This document shows positions 46,116 to 58,744 of a stretch of 64,000 nucleotides of DNA, piece after piece (position 1 is the first letter of the stretch; every line of letters starts with the position of its first letter). A program made the position numbers and the translations under genes. The notes below the pieces were generated by a model that was given only the letters and a program-made list of their open reading frames with translations, was not told the DNA's origin and made no database searches. The DNA comes from Megaleporinus macrocephalus. Its lineage: Eukaryota; Chordata; Actinopteri; Characiformes; Anostomidae. The DNA lies in assembly GCA_021613375.1 (NCBI GenBank), contig CM038716.1, positions 13,091,274-13,155,273 on the forward strand. The letters are read 5' to 3'.

Positions 46116-47568
46116 ATTGTGCATTGGCACTTCCACAAAACATGCCTCTCACTAACATATAGGGTGTTAATTCAGATCCTCCAGACCTTCATTTCAGTTC
46201 CTGCTCCCAGGTTTCATAACCACTGGCAATGAATTGAACCGGTGGTGCAACCGATTGGAGATGTAGAGTCTCCAATACTTTGATCCTACGTAGATTGGAG
46301 AGCCTTATGTACCAGTGATCGCAAAACTTTCCAGACTACAAACTTGACTCAAGGTCCAGATTGGAGGACGATCAGCTCTGGAATGTAAATAACGTGCACA
46401 AAATACGTAGGGATGTGACGATGGGCAACCTTTTCTAGGCAGCATGCTTTGTTTTAAGTCCAGCATACATCACCATAGGTCCTTCAAAGTAGACTGACCC
46501 GGTAAATCCAGATGAAATCTATGGACCCTAATTGGCTTCACCTGCGGAATCCGCTGGAGTTGCCGATGGAAGGCTAAAGAGGGATTTCTGAGGCCTTACA
46601 CTGTGAAAGTGAGTTCTTTTGATCTCCAGCAGTGGGAGGTGGTAACTTTGGACATCACCTGCTGGAATGGTTCACCAGCCTCCTGCTAGCATGAAGTCCA
46701 GCAGTCCAGATGGCTTATTTGTGTGGGAGATGAAAGGAAGCTGATGTGATTGTGCAGATTCCACGGACAGTCCAGGAGTGAATGCAATATTAGGAACGTG
46801 CCACTAATGCCTCGGTGCACTAAGCGTATGTAATGCCCCACAAAGAACCCAGTAAAGCCTTCATTACCCAGCCGAGCTCCATGCCTGTAAAACCCAGTTA
46901 TACTTCAGAAAGCCACCAATCAGCGCCACTCACACTCCTGAATATCTCTAATATGTCAGCTGGGGAGCTCCGGCACTTCACATTTTCCCATTTTCCCAGA
47001 TCTGACTCACCTCACCGAGCTCATGGAGGCTTGCTTATTATCACACGAGATCAGGTGCGATAGAATAGGGAGCGGTCCCCGGGATAAGACTCCATAATGG
47101 CTTAAATAACCAGCCCTATTCCTCTAATACTCGGATTCAAGAGCCGAGAATCCCAAGAAATATGAAGGTTGGAAGTTGGCTTTTAATTAAGGGGAAGCTG
47201 ATATGATGCTATGTTATCTTAATGTAGTTCTAGAGCTGTGGCCAGTCAGGTATACAGGTTTAGACCAGTTGGCATGTTGATTGAGCTCTTCCACTGACAC
47301 AAGACATTCTTCTATAGTAACTCTTGACAGTTTGGATACGATTCCAATGACATTCCGAGGAAAATGGCACTCAACTCAAAAATAATACTCTATAATCGGA
47401 CACCTCTGATGCTGGTGGGCCAATTTAGCAAGTTATTGGACTTAAGAGCTTCCATGCAAATAGCCAACGATGCAATTAGGAAAAGTAAATGACTATATTT
47501 TACTTTCTGTTCTGTCCAAAAGTATGTAGACACCACTTCTAATTACTCAACTACAGCTAGATGTATAT
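46116..47568. other. Single-copy intergenic segment
   Basis: No tandem repeats and no convincing ORF. The longest is 76 aa at 46833-47063. The portion 46780-47160 has balanced composition and could be a conserved element. Confidence 0.35.
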
Positions 47569-47792
47569 CCATCCATTCATTATTTTCCGCTAATCGGGGT
47601 CACGAGGGGGCTGGAGCCAACCACAGATTTATTGGGCGAAGGCGGGGTACACCATGGACAGGTCGCCAGTCCATCGCAGGGCCAACACACTCTCACACCT
47701 ACAGTCAGTTTAGAGTGAGGATCTAACATGCATGTGTTTGGACTGTGGGAGGAAACCGGAGTACCCAGATCATCTTACTGTGAGGAGACAGT
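47569..47792 (+). mobile_element. SINE-like element with cctacagtcagtttagagtg
   Basis: Contains gggcgaaggcggggtacacc, ggtcgccagtccatcgcagg and ggactgtgggaggaaaccgg, hallmarks of a very common teleost repeat. Its end, gtgctgaccactacaccacc, passes directly into the 20-bp array. Confidence 0.75.
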
Positions 47793-48650
47793 GCTGACCA
47801 CTACACCACCGTACTGACCACTACACCACCGTACTAACCACTACACCACCATACTAACCACTACACCACCATACTGACCACTACACCACCATACTGACCA
47901 CTACACCACCGTACTAACCACTACACCACCATACTAACCACTACACCACCATACTAACCACTACACCACCATACTGACCACTACACCACCGTACTGACCA
48001 CTACACCACCATACTGACCACTACACCACCGTACTAACCACTACACCACCATACTGACCACTACACCACCATACTGACCACTACACCACCATACTGACCA
48101 CTACACCACCATACTAACCACTACACCACCATACTAACCACTACACCACCATACTAACCACTACACCACCGTACTAACCACTACACCACCGTACTAACCA
48201 CTACACCACCATACTAACCACTACACCACCATACTGACCACTACACCACCATACTAACCATTACACCACCATACTGACCACTACACCACCATACTAACCA
48301 CTACACCACCATACTAACCACTACACCACCATACTAACCACTACACCACCGTACTAACCACTACACCATCATACTAACTACTACACCACCATACTAACCA
48401 CTACACCACCATACTAACCACTACACCACCTTACTAACCACTACACCACCATACTAACCACTACACCACCATACTAACCACTACACCACCTTACTAACCA
48501 TTACACCACCATACTGACCACTACACCACCATACTAACCATTACACCACCATACTGACCACTACACCACCATACTAACCACTACACCACCATACTAACTA
48601 CTACACCACCGTACTAACCACTACACCACCGTACTGACCACTAAATCACC
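47793..48650. repeat. 20-bp minisatellite, array 1, about 43 units
   Basis: Unit ctaaccactacaccaccata with a/g and taa/tga variants. The first unit is the tail of the adjacent element, so the array probably arose from it. Confidence 0.95.
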
Positions 48651-49379
48651 ATTGAGTTCCATTCATGACCTTTTGGGATGGACCGGAGCGATCAAGAATA
48701 GATCACTAATGCTTAGTTAGATTCTCACTGGTGACATCTAGTCTACAAAGTCAGTATTAATCGCCTTAATTCCAAAAGTAACGTTGGAGTCCACAAACAT
48801 TTGCCCACAAAAGACATAACAATGACACCTGAATTATGGAGGTTAATATCCCCCTCAATATAGCTGGTCTTCATAGCGACACATAGTCCAGACGATGAGA
48901 CGAAGGCTCAAAGGTGATGCCAACCTTCAGTTCTCTCCAACCAATCAGCTTTCATTGGCCAATGGGGAAGCTCTGGCACAGCCATAAATGAGTCTTGGGT
49001 CTCCAAAGCTAGGTGATGCCTGGATGGGCAAAGAGCCCTCCAGCACTGGGTGGTTGAGTAACATGAACTGAAGCAAATGAAGAGTTCCATTCATGACCTT
49101 TTGGGATGGACCAGAGCGATCAAGAATTGATCACTAACGCTCAGTCAGATCCTCACTGGTGACACCTAGTGGACAAAGTAGGTATTAATCGCCTTCATTT
49201 CAAAAATAACGTTGGTGTCTACAAACTTTTGGCCACATTATGTATCTCCAGGACTTACCTTCAACATCCAGTCGGATGGTGGAATGTCTGTGGTCCTTAA
49301 TAAGACCGTACGCTACTGATAGTCTTGAGATACCGTCTAATAGAGCGGAAATGATCTCACGAACGTCACACTGAGCATC
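48651..49379 (+). repeat. Two copies of the cttttgggat dispersed repeat and flank
   Basis: gagttccattcatgaccttt appears at 48654 and 49082. Between them lies ccaaccaatcagctttcatt, also found at 50710. No gene. Confidence 0.6.
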
Positions 49380-49785
49380 CACCGAACGTGTCCTCGAGCT
49401 TGACGGTAATTGCCTCCCCGATGGACGCGGCTATGAAAAATCTGCTAGCCACGCGCCCTTGTCCTCGCCGTTAATTAACACTTGTCCCTCCCTGCATGAC
49501 AGAACAGCTCACTTTCTTATCCAATTCACTGGGAAAGGACACGTATTCCCATGCGGCCCAGATAATAAGAGAGGCAGAAGGAAGACATCATGTCCGATAC
49601 GCTGCCCCGTACGTTGGCATTGGACTCGTGGCAAGCGAGGCTAACTGTAAGTCGTCGCCCGTGATGTCTATTAGTAAAGATATTCTGATTCGGCAGGTGA
49701 GATCCACTTTACCCCCCGTCCTCGTCCCCGTCCTCGGAGAGAGAATAAGTCTGGTTGAAAGATCTGAAAGTTACTTTCTCTCTCG

Positions 49786-49819
<34 letters not shown>

Positions 49820-50140
49820 GCTGCTACAAATTCAAAGTGAGGCGAGTGGGATTTGGCGTTCCGAGCTGTGCCAAGATCATGGGCTCCCGTCAGAGAAGAA
49901 ATTAAGCTGGAGGCATTTATTTGGGCTCTGACTACAGAGGTAGGGAGATACATCTCGGTGGGCTTTTAGCAGAGCAAATCAGACCCGTCTTGGACAGTTC
50001 ATTAAAGTCTCGCTAATTTTGATGCAAAGCCTGAGGTTTTACGTTTCCCCGAATGCTAGAAAGCAGCTAATTAGCTCGCGTGAAAATGAAAGGCCTCTGA
50101 AAGCCGGAATGCGTGCGCTCTGCATAGCGCTGCTGTCCAA
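49380..50140. other. Single-copy segment with (TC)n microsatellite
   Basis: Balanced sequence, interrupted by a CT-rich run at about 49775-49819. Short ORFs on both strands lack support. Candidate conserved non-coding DNA. Confidence 0.3.
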
Positions 50141-50394
50141 AGACCAACGTTGACTTTTGTATCGTTTGAACACGACAGCTGCAGATTCCATGCTGTGACA
50201 ATTTCATGATGAATGGACCAATGGAAACGCTCCAAGATAACTTGGAGTAGCTTGGAATTCTGGTTCCATTGACTTACATTGAAAGTAAAGATTTTCGGGC
50301 CTACCTGTAAAGCTGCTATTTTGGAAATACATGTTGGTTAGAACTGGGCGTGTAACCTGAAGACCTTAATTGTTAACCACTACACCACCGTACT

Positions 50395-50830
50395 GACCAC
50401 CGTACTCAAGCAATTGAGTTCCATTCATGACCTTTTGGGATGGACCAGAGCAATCAAGAATTCATCACTAACGCTCAGTCAGATCCTCACTGGTGACACC
50501 TAGTGGACAAAGTAAGTACAAATAGCCTTCATTTCAAAAGTAACCTTGGTGTCCACAATCTTTTGCCCTCAAAAGACATAACAATGACACCTGAATTATG
50601 GAGGTTAATATCCCCCTCAATATTACTGGTCATCATAGCGACACATAGTCCAGACGATCAGACAAAGGCTCAAAGCTGATGCCAACCTCTCACTTTTGAC
50701 AGCTCTCTCCAACCAATCAGCTTTCATTGACCAACTGGGATGCATTAACCAATGAGAATGCTCTGGAGAATAACTCTCTCTGGAGAATGAGAATAACCTG
50801 AAGACCTTAATTGTCTGGTGTGCTTGGCTC
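50395..50830 (+). repeat. Dispersed repeat, further copy
   Basis: Shares gagttccattcatgaccttt, cctcactggtgacacctagt and cagctttcattgaccaactg with 48.7-49.2 kb. The remaining 50831-51154 sequence is unremarkable. Confidence 0.6.
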
Positions 50831-51154
50831 AGTGTTAGCATGACTGGGCAAAATATCGTGAAGGAAAAAGAAGAATTGCACCTTCAATGGTGCTACAGTT
50901 GCCTTCTACAGGCACCAGTATATGACCAGCTTCACCATTTAAGGTGGAATGGAAAATGTGGTCTTGAAGCTAGTGAGCAAGAAGATAAAGTTAGCTGTGG
51001 ATCGTGAACTAAAAGCATGCAGTACTGTTCCTTTGTTTCAGAGTCAAAAACAATGGTTTTCTCATCATTTTCATCCGAAAATGTACAATATGTTTAATTC
51101 ATAGATGTCTACAGGGGTGTATGAATGACATAGGAAAAAAAAAAAATAATAATA

Positions 51155-51410
51155 ATAATAATTATCCATTATTTTCTGCTTTAGCCTGCCTGTTGGGGTC
51201 ACTGGGGGCTGGAGCCAATTCCAGCATCAATGGGCGAAGGCAGGATACATCATGGAGAGGTCGCCAGTCCATCACATGGCCAACAAACACTCACACCTAC
51301 GGTCAGTTTAGAGTGAGGATCTAACATGCATGTGTTTGGACTGTGGGAGGAAACCAGAGTACCAGGAGGAACCCACTCAAACACAGAGAGAACATACACA
51401 CTCCACACAC
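51155..51410 (+). mobile_element. SINE-like element, second copy
   Basis: Same family as 47569-47792, with ggtcgccagtccatcacatg and tttggactgtgggaggaaac. It is again followed by the 20-bp array. Confidence 0.75.
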
Positions 51411-51740
51411 TACTAACCACTACACCACCATACTAACCACTACACCACCGTACTGACCACTACACCACCATACTGACCACTACACCACCATACTAACCAC
51501 TACACCACCGTACTGACCACTACACCACCGTACTAACCACTACACCACCATACTAACCACTACACCACTGTACTAACCACTACACCACCGTACTAACCAC
51601 TACACCACCGTACTGACCACTACACCACCATACTAACCACTACACCACCATACTAACCACTACACCACCATACTGACCACTACACCACCGTACTAACCAC
51701 TACACCACCATACTGACCACTACACCACCGTACTGACCAC
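51411..51740. repeat. 20-bp minisatellite, array 2, about 16 units
   Basis: Same unit as array 1. It ends at a gagtttcattcatgactttt repeat fragment. Confidence 0.95.
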
Positions 51741-51802
51741 CGTACTGAAGCAATTGAGTTTCATTCATGACTTTTTGGGATGAACTTACTGTGAGGAGAC
51801 AG

Positions 51803-52490
51803 TGCTGACCACTACACCACGATACTGACCACTACACCACCATACTGACCACTACACCACCATACTAACCACTACACCACCATGCTGACCACTACACCAC
51901 CATACTGACCACTACACCACCATACTAACCACTACACCACCATACTAACCACTACACCACCGTACTGACCACTACTAACCACTACACCACCATGCTGACC
52001 ACTACACCACCATACTGACCACTACACCACCATACTAACCACTACACCACCATACTAACCACTACACCACCGTACTGACCACTACTAACCACTACACCAC
52101 CGTACTAACCACTACACCACCATACTGACCACTACACCACCATACTGACCACTACACCACCATACTAACCACTACACCACCATGCTGACCACTACACCAC
52201 CATACTAACCACTACACCACCGTACTGACCACTACTAACCACTACACCACCATACTAACCACTACACCACCATATTAACCACTACACCACCATACTAACC
52301 ACTACACCACCATACTAACCACTACACCACCATACTAACCACTACACCACCATACTGACCACTACACCACCGTACTAACCACTACACCACCATACTGACC
52401 ACTACACCACCATACTGACCACTACACCACCATACTAAGCACTACACCACCATACTAACCACTACACCACCATACTAACCACTAATCCAC
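51803..52490. repeat. 20-bp minisatellite, array 3, about 34 units
   Basis: Starts with cttactgtgaggagacagtg, the same leader as array 1. A few units have a short ctgaccactactaacc variant, which recurs about every 115 bp and hints at higher-order duplication. Confidence 0.95.
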
Positions 52491-52824
52491 AATACAGTTA
52501 GATAAACATAACCGAAACACATAAAACACCTTGTTATGATTCTCTGTAACATTTGGTTTCTATATTACCCAGAAGTCCGAGCAAAGACATAACAATTACG
52601 CCTGTATACTGGAGGTTGACAGCAACGTCAGCAACAACATGCTTGATATATAAGTGTTTACGTACCCCTACATAAAACTACCCAGAATCCATCTCTCCCC
52701 TATGAGAGTACCGTCCTAGGATTTATGACTTGTTTCCTTTACTTAAACTCTGAAAGGACAGCTTGAACATTGTACCAGTACAAACATACAGTAAAATGGG
52801 CGATCCCACTTCTGACACCAGTGC

Positions 52825-53165
52825 AGCGGGTGGATGTCTGGGAGAAGGGTTGATGGTGAAACCCACGGGCGTGTGGATGTCGTCCGGAAGGAGGGTGGAT
52901 GTCTGGGAGAAGGGTCAGTGGTGAAACCCAGAGGAGGGTGGATCTCCAGGAGGAGGGTCGGTGGTGAAACCCTAATGGAGGTTGGATGTCTGGGAGAAGG
53001 GTCGGTGGTGAAACCCAGAGGAGGGTGTATCTTCAGGAGGAGGGTTGGTGGTGAAACCCCGAGGAGGGTGGATGTCTGGGAGAAGGGTCGGTAGGGAAAA
53101 CCACAGGAGGGTGGATGTCTAGGAGGAGGGTCAGTGGTGAAACCCTTATGAGGGTGGATGTCTCT
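52825..53165. repeat. 43-bp minisatellite, about 8 units
   Basis: Unit gtggatgtctgggagaaggg, then tcggtggtgaaacccagagg, then agg, with two alternating variants. ORFs on both strands are by-products. Confidence 0.85.
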
Positions 53166-53648
53166 TTTCCACCAGGACATAAAATTGACTTACCATCTCA
53201 AAATAATGATTTACTTTCTTAACATATAGATATAATTTTACAAAATAATAATTTACTGTTGAAAAATATTGGCTTAATAGTTTCAAAATAAGTCTTACTT
53301 TCCTAAAACATTGACTTACCTTCAAAATTCAAAAATTTATAAATATCAAAATTGTGTAAAAAATTTTTATTAAAGAATTGAGTTTTCATTTTGTAATAAT
53401 GACATATATTAGAAATATTGGTTTAGTATGTGTAAAAAATATTGATTTAATGTCCCAAAATTTTACTTTTTAAAATAAAGAAGGCATCTTGAAAAACTTA
53501 TTTTACTGTATGTAAATTTGAAATGTAATTTTTTAAAATAACTTATTTCCTTGAAATTTTGACTTAGTATGTAAAATGGTCAGGAGTGGACTCACTTAAT
53601 ATTTATTACATTAATTTATTAATATTTTATTGTGTTGTTGTAGCGATT

Positions 53649-53682
<34 letters not shown>

Positions 53683-53760
53683 ATATATATATATTGCTGA
53701 GTTGTATATATATTTGAGAAGTTCAGACTGTTTGTGAAGCTCGTGTCTGATTAAACCTGG
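53166..53760. other. AT-rich upstream spacer with (TA)n
   Basis: AT-rich sequence with a TA run near 53654-53695. Composition changes sharply to GC-rich at about 53770, where the promoter of the next gene begins. Confidence 0.55.
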
Positions 53761-53890
53761 TGGTCAGGGTGGGAGGGTGGGGGGGCGGGGGGTTATTTTA
53801 AAGGCGCGCGGTTTACAGGAGGACTCTGCGTGACCGCCATCAGGAATGAAGGGGTTAGGGCTGCGTGCGCTGCGCTCGGCTGCCGGCAGG

Positions 53891-53940
53891 TGGCGCCAAA
53901 ACGCCGCTATAAAAACGGACAGTTGGCGGCTCGCACTTTT
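53891..53940 (+). promoter_or_regulatory. Core promoter of the signal-peptide gene
   Basis: A TATAAAA box (53908-53914) follows tggcgccaaaa, whose reverse complement holds a perfect TTTGGCGC E2F-type site. Transcription would start near 53938-53945. The surroundings (53790-54330) are CpG-rich. Confidence 0.6.
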
Positions 53941-53947
53941 CCCAGTT

Positions 53948-53979
<32 letters not shown>

Positions 53980-54225
53980 CGTGAGAGAAGGAGAGAGAGA
54001 GTGAGGGAGAGAGAGAAGGAGAGTGTTCTGCAGCATCGGGACGGAGTCGCCTCGGAGGAACCATCCGCCCTCGGAGCCGCCGCGTTCGCCTCTAAAACCC
54101 AGCGCGCGGACCGACAGAAGGACCGACGCTCTCGGCGCGAATTTTGTTTGTTTGTGTTTGTTTGCGAGGCCGCGCGCGAGCCGTTTCGTTGCCGTTTGGT
54201 GATTGGCTGGAAGAGAGAAGAGGAG

Positions 54226-54289
54226 ATGAGTCTGTTTTGGATACACGCTGTCTGGATCCCGGCTTTATTCGCACTTTTCGGCTTTCAAG
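54226..54289 (+). CDS. First coding exon of a secreted or membrane protein gene (partial)
   Basis: ATG 54226 opens a 64-nt coding segment, MSLFWIHAVWIPALFALF followed by GFQ. It ends with a phase-1 splice donor (caag, then gtagga at 54290). The hydrophobic stretch from Phe4 to Phe18 looks like a signal peptide. Many secreted and cell-surface genes have a short first exon of this sort, ending in phase 1 (established knowledge). A GA-rich 5'UTR runs from about 53940. The upstream frame is open from 54001, so translation could start earlier, but the promoter spacing and signal-like start favour 54226. Later exons are not found with confidence. I cannot name the gene. Confidence 0.6.
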
Positions 54290-54429
54290 GTAGGAATGAA
54301 GGTGGTGTTGCCCCCCTCCGCGGGGGACTGGGGGGGGGGGTAGTTTGGGTAGGGGGGTATTTATGAGGGCCGGCTGAGCCCTGGAGTGACTGCTGCGTCT
54401 CAGCAGAGTGATGTGAGGCTGCGAGGGCT

Positions 54430-54439
54430 TCAGACCAGG

Positions 54440-54478
<39 letters not shown>

Positions 54479-56062
54479 GGGTTAGGTAGAGGATGAAGAG
54501 AGTGAAGGAGTCAGAGAAAGAGATGGAGAGAAGACAAAGTGAAGCGAGTGATGAAGAAAGAGAATGAAGCAGAGGATGGAGTGAGAGAGGAAGAATGGAG
54601 GGAGAATGTTAGGGGGGAGAGAGAGAGAATGAGGAAGAGAGGATGAGTGAGAGAGGAAGAATGGAGGGAGAATGTTAGGGGGAGAGAGAGAGAATGAGGA
54701 AGAGAGGATGGAGTGAGAGAGGAAGAATGGAGGGAGAATGTTAGGGGGGTGGAGAGAGAGAATGAGGAAGAGAGGATGGAGTGAGGGGGGAGAGAGAGAA
54801 TGAGAGAGAGAGGATAGAGTGAGTGAGGGTGAAAGAATGAGGAAGAGAGAATGTGTAAGAGTGGATGGAGTAACTGAGGGGGAGAGAGAAAGAGAAAGGA
54901 TAGAGGGAGTGAGGGAGAGGGAGAGAGAATTAGGAAGAGAGCGGATGGAGTGAGTGAGGGAGAGAGAGAATGAGGAAGAGAGAGGATGAAGTAAGTGAGG
55001 AAGGGAGAGAGAGGGAGAGAAAGGAAAGAGTGAGTGAGGGAGAAAGAATGAGGAAAAGAGAGGATGAAGTGAGTGAGGAAGAGAGAAAGAGAGAGAGAGA
55101 AAGGAAAGAGTGAGTGAGGGAGAAAGAATGAGGAAAAGAGAGGATGGAGTGAGTGAGGGAGAGAGAAAGAGGGGATGGAATGAGTGGTGGAGAATGAGTG
55201 AGGTAGAGGATGGAGTAAGTGAGGTAGAGGATGGAGTGAATGAGAGACAGAGATTTAGAAAGAGAAAGGATGGAATGAGTGAGAAAGAGGGAGCGTGAGA
55301 AAAGAGAATAGGACAGAAAGGGTGACATGATTGAGAGAACTAGCAAGAGAGGAAGAATGGAGTGAGTGATGGAGAGAGAATGAGAAAGAAAGCATGCGAT
55401 ACCTGAGAAAGAGGGAGTGTGAGAAGAGAGAGAGAGAGAGAGAGGAGTGTGAGAGAGGATGAGAAAGAAAGGATGGAGTGAGTGATTGAGAGAGAGAGAG
55501 GAGAAAAAGATGATGAGCGAGCGAGGGAGGGAGTGAGTAAGTGAGCAAGCATGAAGGAGAGTGAGTAAAGTAGCGAGTGAATGAGAGAGAAGAGGACAGA
55601 GTGAGAGAGTGTGTGGGTGTGCGAGCTAGTGTGTGTGTGTGTATGAACGAGACACAGAGAGAGAGAGAGAGAATGAATAAAAGACTGTGTTTGTATGAGA
55701 GAGAGGGAGCTGAGAAAACGAGTGCGGGAGAAGAGGAGGAGGAGGAGGAGAAGAAAGAGAGAGGGATGTGGAGAGAAAGAGACAGAAAGAGGGAGAGAGG
55801 GATGTAGAGAGGGAGGGAGAGAGAGAGAGGGATGTAGAGAGAGAGAGACTGAGAGGGAGGGAGAGAGAGAGAGGGATGTAGAGAGAGAGAGACTGAGAGG
55901 GAGGGAGAGAGAGAGAGGGATGTAGAGAGAGAGAGACGGAGAGAGACAGAAGAAGGGAGAGAGAGAGAGGGATGTAGACAGAGACAGAGAGAGAGAGGGA
56001 TGTAGAGAGAGAGAGACAGAGGGAGGGAGAGAGAGAGAGGGATGTAGAGAGAGAGACAGAGG

Positions 56063-56093
<31 letters not shown>

Positions 56094-56275
56094 GGAGGGG
56101 GAGAGAGAGAGAGAGAGAGAGAGACAGAGGGAGGGAGAGAGAGAGAGGGATGTAGAGAGAGACAGAGACAGAAAGAGAGAGAGGGATGTAGAGAGAGAGA
56201 CAGAGGGAGGGAGAGAGAGAGAGAGAGAGACAGAGGGAGGGAGAGAGAGAGAGAGAGAGGGATGTAGAGGAGGAG
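54430..56275. repeat. Polypurine tract of about 1.85 kb, with gatgtagagagag minisatellite
   Basis: The + strand is almost wholly A/G. It starts with (GA)n, then has repeats of gaatgaggaagagaggatgg and gtgagtgagggagagagaga. From 55795 there are units with gagagagggatgtagagaga. A long - strand Ser/Leu-rich ORF (55255-56358) is a by-product. It probably lies in intron 1 of the preceding gene. Confidence 0.9.
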
Positions 56276-56279
56276 AAGC

Positions 56280-56640
56280 TGCAGGACGGAGACAGGCTTG
56301 AGGACGCTGGCTGTCCTCCTGTGCGTCTCTCGCTCCGAGCTGATTGGAGGTTAATCATTAGCCGTGATTGACGGCTTCACTGTTCCGGTTCCGGAGCGCC
56401 GAGCGGCCTGGATCTCGGAACTGGGACGCAGATTTCATGGACTGCGATCAGCGACGCAGCTGGACGCGAGTGTGGGGACCACCGTCTCCCCAGCTCTGTC
56501 CCCGGCTCTGTCCCCGCCGCTGTGTCTGTGTAGTAGAAAGTGGACCTCGGAGTTTCTGCTAGACCTCAACATCTGTGCCGGCCCAGCTGAGGTCCGGAGC
56601 TGTGGCGGCGCTAATTACCGGGATTTGGCTGAATGAACCT
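56280..56640. other. GC-rich segment, candidate conserved intronic element
   Basis: Includes ggttaatcattagccgtgat and gctaattaccgggatttggc, with homeodomain-like TAAT words. Overlapping short ORFs (56364-56636, 56368-56562) show no splice context. It could be an enhancer or an alternative exon. Confidence 0.35.
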
Positions 56641-56699
56641 GCAGCTGGTGGGAGAACCAAAGCTGGTCATATCGCGTTAGCTCGAGTTCCTAAACATCT

Positions 56700-57735
56700 A
56701 GACTGGTGGTCACCAGTTCCTGAAGCTCTAATCTGTTTTTTAGTTTATCAGTCTCTTCAGAAGAACTTGGTCTGGTTCTTTGCTTAGATTCACAGTTTCA
56801 TATCCTTAAGGAAGGTTCTTCATAGGTTCTGTATTACAGGTAGCAGCCCATGAATGAATGAAGTGGTTCTAGACCAACCTCTGGAGATCCACCTTCAGAG
56901 ATCAGTTTGAGCTCTAATCTGTGTTTTAGTTTATCAGTCTCTTCAGAAGAACTTGGTCTGGTTCTTCAAAGGTTCTTTGCTTAGATTCGCAGTTTAATAT
57001 CCTAAAGGAAGGTTCTTCATAGGTTCTGTATTACTGGCAGCAGACCATGAATTAATCACTTCTGGAGATCCACCTTCAGAGATCAGTTTGAGCTCTAATC
57101 TGTTTCCATCTTATCAATCTCTTCAGAAGAACTTTGTCTGCTAGATCAAGCATATTAGATCGCTTTGAAAAAATAATGTTCTTTAAATGTTCTTTGCTTA
57201 GATTTACAGTTTCTTATCCTTAAGAAAAGTTCTTCATAGGTTCTATATTACAGGTAGCAGCCCATGAATGAATCAAGTGGTTCTAGACCAACGTCTGGAG
57301 ATCCACCTTCACAGATCAGTTTGAGCTCTAATCTGTTTTCAAATTATCAGTCTCTTCAGAAGAATTTGGTCTGCTTGATCAAGCATGTGAGATCTATCTG
57401 AAAAATCAGGTTCTTCAAGGGTTCTTTGCTTAGATTCACAGTTTCTTATCCTAAAGGAAGGTTCTTCATAGGTTCTATATTACAGGTAGCAGCCCATGAA
57501 TAGACCAACTTCTGGAGATCCACCTTCAGAGTTCAGTTGGAGCTCTAATCTGTTTCTAACTAATCAGTCTCTTCAGAAGAACTCGACCAACATAACATGC
57601 ATGCTAGATCTCTCTGAAAAATCAGGGTTCCTCAAAAATTCTTGGTCTATAAGTGTGATTCATTATGCTAAAAAAGGTTCCTCATAGGTTCTAGACCAAC
57701 TTCTGGAGAGCCACCTTCAGAGTTCAGTGATATAT
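56700..57735. repeat. Diverged tandem repeat of about 180-235 bp, five units
   Basis: gagctctaatctgttt starts recur near 56718, 56909, 57089, 57324 and 57540. Each is followed by atcagtctcttcagaagaac and preceded by tggagatccaccttcagaga. Non-coding. Confidence 0.85.
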
Positions 57736-58744
57736 ATCCAGCTTACAGTATCACAATATAACACAATACATTAAATCAGGCCAGCGGTTGCTTTCGAAGA
57801 GCTGGTCAGAGCTGATTGGATGGCGGCCAGAGCCGGGCCTGTCCAGAGCTTTTTAGGATCAGTCTGTTCCTGCCAGTGTTGAAGACTGGCCTGGTTCTGG
57901 GTGCTGCCTCCATCTTCAGCAGCCAGGCCCTCCTACGTCCAGCTAGAACCTTTGATCAACGTTAACACTATCTGATGTCGTCAGTGTTTGGGGGTGTGTG
58001 TGTGTGTGTGTGTGTGGGGGGGGGGTTGTTTGACCGCTGAAGCATCTGGTCTGCAGACGAAAAGAAAGCAGCTCTCTTCTGATCCCCATCTGGCCGCCGC
58101 AGATCCCAGGATTAGGACAAGGTTTCCTTCAAACAATAACCGATGGGCAGATATGACGCTGGGCAGTGACCGCCTGGATGGTCAGCCGTGAATCTTTGTA
58201 TGTAGTCTATGAATTAGTAATCAGTACTGAGGTGACCTCACCAAAGGTTATGTTATGATTCTAAACGTTGGTCCAGTGCCAGTAATTATTTCTATCTGCT
58301 AATTGTATTGGTTTCTGATTGCAGTGCCAGCATCACAGAAGGTTCTTGTGAGGATTTCGACCAATCAGAGTCGCAGTATTCATGCAGTCCAGCCTAACGG
58401 AAACGAATAGAACCTGAGTACTGATTCACTACTGCATTTTAAATACATTGCAATGGAAAACAGCCTGGTTCTCAAGTTTGAACTCTAAACTAGTCATACC
58501 TGAAACACCTTAGACATGATTTCATTGGACAGTCATAATGTGTTGCGTCCAGCTCCTTTAGATATTGGATGTCAGAGCTCCAGGTCCTCCTGTCGTCTAT
58601 TCGTTAACTGATTGATTTGGTTGACTGCTTGTGTAACAGTATGTACAACTGCAGTCAGACCAAGGCTGGTCCAGAAGACTGGCCGTGTAAAACTGTCCCC
58701 ACCTCGTTAACCATCAATGCAAGAATAAACATATATAACTAGAA
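57736..58744. other. Intronic or intergenic sequence with (GT)n-G run
   Basis: A gtgtgtgtgtgtgtgtgtgt run passes into a run of about ten G near 57995-58025. No gene is supported elsewhere in this stretch. Confidence 0.45.

Noticed and set aside
54001..54366. 121-aa ORF read as a whole gene
   Set aside because: It runs across the 5'UTR and past the splice donor. Only 54226-54289 fits a coding exon.
55255..56358. - strand 367-aa Ser/Leu-rich ORF
   Set aside because: Translation of the polypyrimidine complement of the GA-rich tract.
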